A stretch of 64,000 bases of DNA from Plantago ovata (Eukaryota > Streptophyta > Magnoliopsida > Lamiales > Plantaginaceae). The notes under the pieces were generated by a model. The model did no database searches and had not been told where the DNA came from. It worked only from the letters and a program-made list of their open reading frames with translations. A program made the position numbers and the translations under genes. Below, one piece after another: positions 32,554 to 41,755 of this stretch (its first letter is position 1; each line of letters opens with the position of its first letter). The stretch is from NCBI GenBank assembly GCA_028274465.1, contig CM051455.1:73580489-73644488 (forward strand), written 5' to 3'.

Positions 32554-33601
32554 ATGTCTTTAGGAGACGCTCCCTTGCTGAAACTGGAAAACTACAAAAA
32601 ATGGCGAAACAACATGATGCTACATCTTGAGGCCATTAGTGATGAGATGGTTACTGTCATAAATGATGGACCTATCAAGATCACTAAACTTGAGAGAAGT
32701 TTTCCTCACAAAACCACAGAAGCTGGAAAGGAAACTATCTTAGGTGAACCAGTCGATACTGTCGTTCCAAAACTAAGAGAGGAATGGACTTCTGACGAAG
32801 CCAAAAGATTCCCTCTTGATGGCCAAGCAAGAAACATCATTATCAGATCAACTCCAGATACTATAAAGTGCAAATTGTGGTGTGGGGTGCCAAAACTGCT
32901 AAGGAAGCTTGGAAAATGGTTCAAGATCTTTGCGCTGGATCTGACAAAACCAAGGAAAACAAACTCGAAGGGCTTAAGTTAAAGTTCCAAAACTGTAAAC
33001 AAGGTAAAAATGAGTCGTTGGAAGACTGAGATTTCAGATTCACAACTCTAGTAAGTGGGATTGCTGCCTTAGGAGTTGGAAACCTCTATTCAGATTCTGA
33101 GAAGGTGAAAACAATTATTAGAAGTCTGAACCAAGAATGGATCCATACTCAGAATTTCTATTATAATCAAGGAATGCCAAATATCACACCTACAGAGTTG
33201 TTCTCTCATCTTGCTACTGTCAATTACGAGACAAAGCAAAGAGAAAATGTGTTTGCTGAAAAATCGCAAAATATTGCTCTTGCCGCAAAGCCGTCATCTT
33301 CTGAAAAATAGAATGATAAAGAGCATGCTGATGAAAATGCTCTAGTTGTTAAAAACATGAAGAAATTCATCAGTAAGGAACTTGAAAGGCGAAAAGCAAA
33401 AGAGAAGCTGAAAAAGCATCTTGGTAACAACTACCATAAATACAAGAATGAAGCTAGCTCGCTGAACAAGCAAGCTCAGCAAGCAAATTCTTCTGAAGAA
33501 CCAGCAGTTGGCAATTATCTCTGCTTTTCTTGCAAAAAGCCTGGACACTTCAAAGCAAATTGTCCTTTACTGAAAGGCAAATCTGCTAAAAAGAAGGAGT
33601 T
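32554..33601 (+). pseudogene. copia C3 gag (broken)
   Basis: ATG at 32554 opens MSLGDAPLLKLENYKKW, as in C4. A small duplication near 32878 (GTGG) shifts the frame. Stops follow at about 33028 and 33309-33311. The CCHC knuckle CFSCKKPGHFKANC is intact. The frame is cut after KKKE by gypsy A2, whereas C4 continues with KRAFIAEE. Confidence 0.82.
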
Positions 33602-34152
33602 TGATGAACCGGAATTTGTGAGATTCTAATTAGTCAAATAAATTTGTATTTAGCCAAAGGCAATTCACAACTACAATGAAAACCGTAGTGTAGCAGTAAA
33701 ATAACCTCGAGTGTCGATCTCTAAGGACTATAACTAGCTTTATCTAATCTAACTTAAAATATAAACTCAACAAGCGACTTAGCAAAGGTTTTTCTTATCA
33801 AGATAATGGAGGTTAGTGATAGTATGATCATTCAAAGCATAGCAGGTTAATAATCATGCATGAAGTACCCGATCGTTTTACATAGAGATCTTTGATCAAT
33901 GAATTGTCCAATTGTGTTCCGTTATTATTCAACACTACGAGGATAGAGGTTTTAGATAGATCAAAGAAATAAAGCAATAACTCAAAGTCTGATTCGCTTT
34001 ACCACCATCAACATAATTATTAACCCTTCGCTAAGAAATCACATACTATCACCAACGATAATTTTAGCTACTCATAGATGGCATGCAATCAACAAAAATC
34101 ATATCAAGATTGAATGAAGACATGTTGAAAGATAAATAAATATGAATAGAAA
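33602..34152 (-). repeat. A2 LTR fragment (3' half)
   Basis: Matches the family A LTR in reverse: TAGCCAAAGGCAATTCACAAC, the CTCGAGTGTCG block, GGCATGCAATCAACA and CATGTTGAAAGA. It lacks the promoter half. Confidence 0.75.
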
Positions 34153-35198
34153 AACATGCGAGGTATTGTACTCATCCTACCAATCCCAAGCTCCAAACTA
34201 ACAATCACTAATTTACTTAAATCCCATCCCCCCTCATGAATTTAAAGCTAGTCCCTAGCAGTAAGAAAATGAGGAAATAAGATGTGATACTAGATGTTAC
34301 CGCGTGGTTTGGCCTCGGTCGGCTGAGTACGCTGGATGTAAGGTATTGAGACTGCTCGAGGGGCCTTATTGGTGATCATCGGAGCTCGTGGTTGTAGTGG
34401 TAGTTCTATTAATAGATCGGATAGGACCAACTCCTCCATTAGTATTCATGGCATCCTCATTGTCCCTATTGTCTTCATTGTCACTACTGTCACCACCATC
34501 ATCACTAGTAGAGTTGTATTGTCGAAGAGAATCCTCAAGATTAGCCGCTGCAGTTATGGGATCTTCCATCCGATATCTCTCTAATAGGTTGTGAACTGTT
34601 GAAGGGGAAAGAGCAGTGGTCTTACAGTCTCCCTCTCCAACATTTTACACCACATGGAAGTTACAATAAGCTGCTCGGATACTCAAAGGTCTTCTTTCAT
34701 TTTTTCCAATGTCGACCACATTCTCTACGGTTGATGCTCCCGATGTCTATATGACGCTCCCTTTAGAGGCAGTCGAGGGAGACCCCAAAGAGGGGTTGGG
34801 TGTCCATGTCATTATGTTTTGGAATCAAGTTAGCGATTCGGAACTTCATCACCAATGTCGACTCAAGACTGAATCCGTTGTGGTGAGGTCGTCCCGGTAC
34901 CTTCCTATTCACTCGAACCTTGCAGTCCTGGTGACAGATTGTTGTCGTAATATCGGTTTCAATCCCTTCGGTGGTGCATGAATAGACATAAGAGTGCTCA
35001 CTCTTGGTGGATTCTCGTTCCTCCTTTTGGATAAACCGCGACGTTGTTGCAAGAGCCCATGGCTCGAACGCACCTCTAACGAGATCACTCTCCTTGACAT
35101 GGTTGTAATCGATCCGACTCCAATACTTCATTGTAGACAAACGGGAGTGTTCCTCTCCCTTTGTGGCATGGTTCCTACAAACAGCAATTAGTACCTCG
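34153..35198 (-). pseudogene. Segment S in A2: conserved unrecognised ORF pieces
   Basis: The minus-strand frames 35140-34763 and 34569-34366 match the same frames in A3 (48678-47950). The first contains HVKESDLVRGAFEPWA, SCTTEGIETDI and LIPKHNDMDTQ. The second ends in an Asp/Ser/Asn-rich tail beginning MEDPITAAANLE. An open stretch between them (TVENVVDIG..RRPLSIRAAY) is also shared with A3. I do not recognise the protein. The right end is cut by the Tat LTR. Confidence 0.55.
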
Positions 35199-35951
35199 TG
35201 TTGAAGGGTAATTCGTGTTTCTTTCTAAGTTCGCAGTGAGTCGCTAGTCTAAGTCATTCCAGTTCTTCTTCTTGTAGTGTTCCTCTAAGATAGGAAATGA
35301 GCCTTCTTGTAGCTTCCTCGTACCTGAAATAGACTAGGGGGGGGGGTTAGTGTCTCTTGCCCGGTCTGTAAGGTATCATACCGGAGAGGCGACTTTACGA
35401 GTAGGGAGTTGTGAGGCTTCCCTAGTATGAGTAGTGAAAGTGGTGCTCGGGTGACGTAGTTAATGCTTACTGTTGAGGAGTAAATGAGGCCCTTTTATAC
35501 TTGAGACCCTTCAGCTTCCGGTCATGTAGGATCACGCCACGTGTACGGCTAGGATTGAGGCCTTCCTCGGCCCAGGCCCATTAAGGAGGTCCGTGGGCCT
35601 TGGCCCAAGAGAGCAACCATGGCTGGTCGCTCTGTGGTCCTCGTGCCTTCCTTGTGCGTGGGTGATGCGAGTAGTGTCTTGCTCAGTTTCTGTCAAGGAG
35701 CGTTACCTTGACGTAAGGTCTCCTCGAGCCCGAGAGATGCTCCTCGAGCCCACTGGCAGCTTTGTCCTTGAGAGGAGCTTATTTTGAGGGTTGTCCTCCC
35801 AGTGATGGTCGGACCCTATGTTGGTCGATCCACACCTTAGTGACATACTTGGGTGTGGTTGTGCCCCTTGAGGGACGGCCTATGATGCTTTGTCGCGCTC
35901 TTAGACCGCTCCAGTTCGTACATGCGGACTGGACATATTTCAACACTAACA
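35199..35951 (-). repeat. 3' LTR of the Tat element
   Basis: 753 bp. On the minus strand it starts TGTTAGTGTTG and ends CCCTTCAACA. It is preceded (minus strand) by the purine run AGGGGGACATA. It contains a G10 run near 35338-35347. Confidence 0.72.
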
Positions 35952-36200
35952 TATGTCCCCCTAGTTTCCAAGTATCTTTGTAGAAGATAGTTGAGGAACT
36001 ATGTTGAAGTAGAGGTCGAGCAGAGCCTCGACTAGTAGTGGGCGAAAAAAGATTTCCGTATTCGCACCTTGGTACCTTTCCCTCCTCCTATCTCTCCCTC
36101 CCCCCCCCTTTTTATAGGGTGCGAGCAGACGTTGCTCGGACCGTATGAAAAGAGGTATTTTTGCTGGGAAAGATCGGATCCGGGTAAGTATTCCTTAGTG

Positions 36201-36470
36201 GAATGGAATGACTTCCTGCCGCTTTTTGCTTGCAAAGTATCTCGCGGAGAGATACTTGTGTAAAAGGAATGGAATGACTTCCTGCCGCTTTTTTGCTTGC
36301 AAAGTATCTCGCGGAGAGATACTTGTGTAAAAGGAATGGAATGACTTCCTGCCGCTTTTTTGCTTGCAAAGTATCTCGCGGAGAGATACTTGTGTAAAAG
36401 GAATGGAATGACTTCCTGCCGCTTTTTTGCTTGCAAAGTATCTCGCGGAGAGATACTTGTGTAAAAGGAA
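36201..36470. repeat. Four tandem copies of a 66-67 bp repeat
   Basis: The word ACTTCC recurs at 36211, 36277, 36344 and 36411. Each unit contains GAATGACTTCCTGCCGC and an inverted repeat GTATCTCGCGGAGAGATAC. Copies are almost identical. They lie between the Tat 3' LTR and the antisense promoter. The minus-strand ORFs here only translate the repeat. Confidence 0.92.
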
Positions 36471-36818
36471 TCTCGAGGAGAGATATCTTCATGAGAGGAT
36501 CCTCGATCCCCAGACACGTGTCCGTCGATTTCCCGTTTTTCTGACATTTTTTCTCAATGTTGTCTCGAGGAGGACAGATCTTGGTCGTCGATCTGTCTCT
36601 GCGTGTCTCGAGTAGCCTGGTGCTCGCGCCGCGTATTGATTGCCGTGGTTAGGTAATTCGCTCCGACCTTGGGAACCGTGCCCGCTCCGGAGCGGGAGCG
36701 TGGAGGGTATAAGCGGTAATTCGCCAGGCGGCCGTAATCTGGACCGTTGATCTTGGACACGTGGTCGGTCCGGATGGCGCGAGGACATGCGTCGTTTCGT
36801 ATCCACGGGATACCCTTC

Positions 36819-36827
36819 TATAAATAG
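36819..36827 (+). promoter_or_regulatory. TATA box of the Tat antisense gene
   Basis: TATAAATAG, on the strand opposite to pol. A CACACTTTTC/CATTC-rich start region follows about 20-35 bp downstream. A plausible pol II core promoter. Confidence 0.65.
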
Positions 36828-36849
36828 GTCAACACTCGGTCATTCCACA

Positions 36850-39800
36850 CTTTTCGCAATCCGAACATTCAGAGCAAATAAGTGAGAGCGAGGAGAGTTT
36901 GAGATATCGAGGAGTGTGAGTGATCGAGCTAAGTGACGTGCGAGGAGCTTTTTCGGTGAGTTTCAGGCGAGTTTCAGGCGAGTTTCTGACGTTTCCGGCT
37001 TCCGTTCCGACTTCAAACCTTCCTTCAGTCAATAACAAGTAAGTTTCCGGCCTCACATTTGCTCTTTCTTGCCTTTAATCGTTCCTTTTTTGCTTCGAAA
37101 TGCGATATTTTCCTGCCTTGTTGCTTTCTCGCTTTTGGCTTTTGCATGTCGGTCTCCTCTTTCAATTTTTGCCTCCCGGAATGTTGTAAACTGAATAAAT
37201 TCCGGTGGATTGACGCCTGAGAACGGCATTGGACTTAATTAAACTGTAAACGGACTTGTAAACGGAATTCACCGGAATCGATTTGGACCGATCTGGCTTG
37301 CTTGGCTGTAGAAGTAGCTCCCCCTTCTTTACTGTATGCCCCTTGTAGCCTCCTCATTAGCGTACGGCTGTAGAAATAACTGTATGAAGTTTTTCGGGCG
37401 GTTGGTCGCTCTTCGATTTTTGTAAATGCATGTTCTCGCTCCTGTTTTGCTGAATATGTATGTATTCATGCTGCTCGATTTTTTATTCAAGCTTTGAGCG
37501 GTTGGTCGCTCCTTGTGTATGCTCCTCGCTCTGTGTTTTTGCTTTTCTGTAGAGTAACTTAGAGTAACTTCTTGATTTACTTGCTTTTTCCTTTTTGGGA
37601 TTTTTCTCCGTTCGGGAGGTCGAACTTTAATGAATATACCTAAAAGGACCTCTCGGACTATAACAAACCATCCTAACTTCTCTCTTTGCCCACCTTTAGG
37701 ATGTCCGAGAGGAGCGACGATAGCCAGAATATCTCGGCCGCCGGTGAGTATGGGAGCGACCATACTACGTCGCCCGATACGTCAGACGTATCGGCGACCT
37801 TCCTTGATGAAACGATAGAGGAGGCTGTCGAGGAGCCTCAGCTCGAGCAGGGTGGCGAGCAGGCTGCCGAAGAAGATGAGGAGACTGAGAGTGAAGAGGA
37901 TCTCTACCAGTTGGTGAGCATGAAGAGGCGTCGTACCGAGGACGACGATTTTATCGACGACCGTACAGAGGCGGAAGGTGGTCCCCGCAACCCTGGCGTA
38001 TCTGCGGAGTTGATTACTCGCGCCGCCCAAGTCCACGGGCGTAATTACGGGACAGCAGTTACCGTGGCCGCTCCTGCCGATATCCGGATCGAGGAGATGG
38101 ATGACACGGAGAGGCCGGAGTTGGCCTTGGCGCTGTATGAAGAGGGTGAACATTCGGCCAAGTGCGGGAAGGCCCCGATACCCGTTCAAATCATCGATAG
38201 TGATGATACGGATGATGAGAGCGCGGAGGACGATGAGGCGACTTCTCCTCGGACTAGTCCCCCTGCAAAGAGGGTTAGATTCCCTCCACAAACAGCTAGG
38301 AGGGCTGTGATCACGGACGAGGAGGAGGATGAAGTTCCTCTGACAATCGGAGACACTCATAGGAGTGAAGCTGGTCCGAGTACTAGGTCTCCTTCCTTCT
38401 TGGAGGGGCAAAGGCGTGCAATAAGGGATGCGAAGAAGTTCGCACGCGAGGAGGAGACCAGTTACCATTCCATCGACCCGACCACCATTGACTTTACATA
38501 TCCGAGTGGGACCCGAGGACCCAATCCACTCGAGGACCAGGAGGGTGAGATGCGGCGTGCTCAGATGGCCGCTGATAAGAAAAAGGCGGAGCGTAGAGCG
38601 AGCCAGCGTAGAGCGAGCAAGTCCAAAAAGGCGAAGGTAGTGAAGGAGCCTGAGCCTAAAACAACCAAGGCCGCTGAAAAGAAATTCACGAAGAGTGCTC
38701 GCACGGTTGACCTCCCCGATCCTCAGGGGGAGAAAAACGAGGATGGCATAATACCGACCACCTCTTCCACCGTCAAGCTCGACGAGGTTCCCACCCTTAG
38801 GTGGAAGTATTCTCTCCCCGAGAACAAGTTTGACATCCTCGTGCCCAAGGAGGATCAAACTTTTTATAATGCTCCCCCGGGGTACATGGCCGTTCACTGC
38901 CTCAGCTTGGATCGAGGATGGATACTCCCCTTCTGCGATGCATTCCGCGATATCTTCAACACGTTGGGGATCGCTCCTTGGCAATTAGTGCCGAGTGCCT
39001 TTGGGACCCTAGTCTGATTTGGAGTCTTTTGCATGAAGAGGGGGATCGAGCTGAATTTCCATAATTTCAACCAACTGTTCCGAGTCTCGATGAGCTCCGG
39101 GAACAAATATTTTTACTACTTCAACGCTCGACCAGGCCTGGGGTTCATCATGGACGCTCCCAGCTCCTCGGGCTACAAGTGGTTCCATAGGTACTTCTAT
39201 ATCAGGAAGAGAAGGTTGCCTAACATGACCGAGGAGGAGCTGGAGTGGGGAGTGCCGAAGCTCATGTTTCGAGGAAAGATAGCGGACAAGCATCCGTTGC
39301 CCGAGGAGTCTGATCCCTGGGTCACTGAGCTTGAGGAGCAAAATCGGGGACCTCATCCCGAGAAGTACTTCTATTGGGGATTGGTCCTTCAGCCACTTCC
39401 TTATTTGGCGGGAATTTCACCTTACGCATACACAGGGTAACCGATATACCCGAAAAGTCCTCTTCGGTAACTAGTTCTTCGCTCTCTTTCTTTGCTTTGT
39501 ACTTGTAATTTTTTCTTTGCTTGCTTTGTCTGTTTGTAATATGTCCTTGCTTTCTTCTTTTCCTCGTCGATTTTTATTGCTCTTCGATCGTACTAACTTG
39601 TGTTTATTCTCTTGCAGCTTACTGGTTCCAGTGGATAATGTCGAAGACATTGGCTGCCAAGGAGGAACAGAGGAGGAAGCAAAGGCTAGCCAACAAACAG
39701 ACCAAGATCCTCGGGTCTTTGAACTTGACCCCTCCCCGCACCGCCGCGCATCATCCGGATGCCTTAGTGCAGGAGGGGCTCGATACCCGAGAAAACCCCG

Positions 39801-41200
39801 TAGAGGCCATTAAGAGGGCCGAGGAGGAGGCCGCCGCGAAGAGGGCTAAGGAAGCAAAGGAGGCCGAGGAGGAGGCCTTGAATACAATCGAGGCGGAGAA
39901 GAGGCCGGCGGCGAAGAAAGGAGCGAGGAAGCTCAACCTAGGTGGTAACAACGAGCCTGCCCGTAAGAAGGGTAAGGTGGCCGCTTCAGGAGATGAAGTG
40001 AAGCGGCTCATTCAAATGAGCGATCTCGACAGGGCACACGAGCTTAGCATGTGCTCGCTCCAGGTACTTGCCTTTATACTTATTGTTGTAAAAATTTCTC
40101 TAAGTATAAATTTTTCTCTCCTTGCTAACTTTGTTTTCTTTTTGCAGCTCGAGAACTTGAAGGAGGCGTATGGCCAGGTTGCTGCTGATCGGGCCGATAT
40201 AGGGGTCGTTATCGAGGACCTCGAGAAGAAGCTGGCTGCTTCAGAGAAAAAAGCCAAGGTGTCGGAGGCTGAGGCCGGGAAGCTTAAGATAAAGGTCGAG
40301 GAGCTTGAGAAGGAGCTCTCCCGGGAGAAATCGAGGAGCAAGAGCTTCAAGGGTGCTTACGCCACTTTGTCCATTTGCATGGAAAAGTTTAAGGCGAGCA
40401 TTCTGTCCTTTCTTAAGGGGAGCCGAGTCTCTGCTGCTCGCGACTTCATGTCGTCGGTCACTTATAAGTTGGCCCTGAGAGATGTGCAAGTGGCTTCTCG
40501 CGAGGAGGGCTTCTTCTCGTGCGTTGGCCAACTAAAGAGGGTCAACATGCTTCCGGCCGATTTTGATCCCGATGACCGCGAGGACCTGCATCCCGGCCGG
40601 CGCGAAGATCTCACTCCTTACCCTGATGAGGAGATCACCGAAGAGATGCACGAGGCGTGCGAGTTTGGCGAGCTGGTGACCGACCTAGAAGTACCTTATC
40701 CCAACAAGCCAGCCTACCTCCCCGCCTGGGTGCCCGAGAGCTTGAGAAGCGGGATAATCTACCCGTTCGAGAAGGCGGCTCTTCGGAACGCGGCCTGGGT
40801 CAAGTTGAGCGATCCGGTCCTTGGGAGGGCAGCCGACTTCGTCGAGCCCGAGCTCACTATGTATCAGAAGGCCATTGAAGAAGCTCGAGCTCAGGAGCGC
40901 GACGACACCGAAGGCCCAGAAGCAAGCACAGTTCGAGGAGGAGCTGCCAGCGCGACCACCCCGGTCACTGAATTCACTGATAGCCGTACACGTTAAGATC
41001 GGGGAGCCTCCTTGAAGGCCGAGTATGCTCGGGATTGTTGTAATCTTTTCAATTCTGTACTTGCATTTATTTTCAAACAATTTCCATTTGGCCCTTTGTG
41101 GCACTCCTCGCAACATTTATGCTTGTAACATAAATTTCACTGTTGTTGTTTGTTTGCTACTCTTTTCTTTCAATAAAATGCACTGCTCTTCGCTTTCAGT
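36850..41200 (+). CDS. Spliced antisense extra gene of the Tat element
   Basis: Transcribed opposite to pol. A 5'-UTR intron is proposed at 37039-37699 (donor CAA|GTAAGT, acceptor TTTAG). The ATG follows at 37701. Coding exon 37701-39436 starts MSERSDDSQ, is strongly acidic and has a basic patch (about residues 290-330). It then has a conserved domain (LRWKYSLPENKFDIL to KYFYYFNARPGLGF) resembling PF04195, the putative gypsy-type transposon protein family. One in-frame TGA lies at 39015-39017. Further introns are proposed at 39437-39617 and 40064-40147 (84 nt, in frame). The last exons encode a long coiled coil (ENLKEAYGQ to KELSREKSR) and a C-terminal domain ending at 40996. AATAAA is at 41172-41177. 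The 39437-39617 junction is off by one base in this copy. Molecular function is unknown. Confidence 0.7.
41172..41177 (+). terminator. Polyadenylation signal of the antisense gene
   Basis: AATAAA about 175 bp after the stop codon, in a T-rich 3' UTR, before the convergent pol region. Confidence 0.55.
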
Positions 41201-41755
41201 ATACTTGTGATTTTTCTAAATCCAATTTTTGTTATGACGTATAACTTGGATAGAGTAGTTAAACAAGTATAAGTTAGAATCAAGAACCAATGTTCTTCGA
41301 TGCGAGCTCTTCGATCTATCGATGCTTCTCGATCATTTGGATCATTTGAGAAAAATTCTAAGTGTTTGAACTTAGAAAAATTTCTAAGTGTTGAGTTAGA
41401 AAGACTGGAAGTCTCTCTTCCTCGATCACTTCCGTCTTCTCGCTTTTTCTTCTTTGAGTGGTTTCCTGATCGATTCTCTTATAGAGTTTAGAGAGCGGGG
41501 AGGGTTCCCCTTAATCATGGAAATCGAATAGCTTTTATTTAAGTAAGCTTTCTCGATCGAGTAGTCTTACTTTTTGAGTATAGTAGCTCTATACTTGAAC
41601 ATTTTCTTGTTGAAAGAGACATTGTATTGATTTGTCGGAAATGCAATTACAATGGGGGCTCTTCGGCCAGTTACCAAAAGCAAGGGGTGCCTCTCACATG
41701 AATCCGTGAGGGAACCTCCACATAAGTTTTCAAAAAGCTTCTTCTCTTGACAACT

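Larger units (their letters stand above)
30967..33601 (+). mobile_element. SIRE-like copia C3, 5' part
   Basis: LTR, primer site and most of gag, on the plus strand, inserted in gag of C1. It is cut at 33602 by gypsy A2. The five bases before it, ACCCT, would be the left target duplication. Its pol is not seen. The plus-strand extra-ORF pieces at 44781-44995 and 53322-53679 could be its 3' part beyond the A2/Tat insertions and assembly gap, but this is inference. Confidence 0.8.
33602..35198 (-). mobile_element. Divergent gypsy A-type element A2, truncated
   Basis: Starts on the plus strand with TGATGAACCGG, the decayed complement of an A-family LTR end. About 550 bp resembles the 3' half of the A LTR but is clearly more diverged than A1 or A3. 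It then joins segment S (34153-35198), also found in A3. It is cut at 35199 by a Tat element. The left target duplication candidate is GAGTT (33597-33601). Confidence 0.7.

Noticed and set aside
34763-35140. Segment S as a plant virus movement or coat protein
   Set aside because: A general resemblance was considered, but no motif could be matched. Left as unrecognised.
36201-36470. Tandem units as a CRISPR array
   Set aside because: The units are contiguous without unique spacers, and the context is a plant retrotransposon.
36032-36547. Minus-strand ORFs with repeated peptide
   Set aside because: They only translate the 66-67 bp tandem repeat and change frame with unit length.
37782-38984. 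400-codon ORF on the minus strand
   Set aside because: It is the mirror of the acidic antisense-gene exon. It has no domain, and the composition follows the opposite frame.
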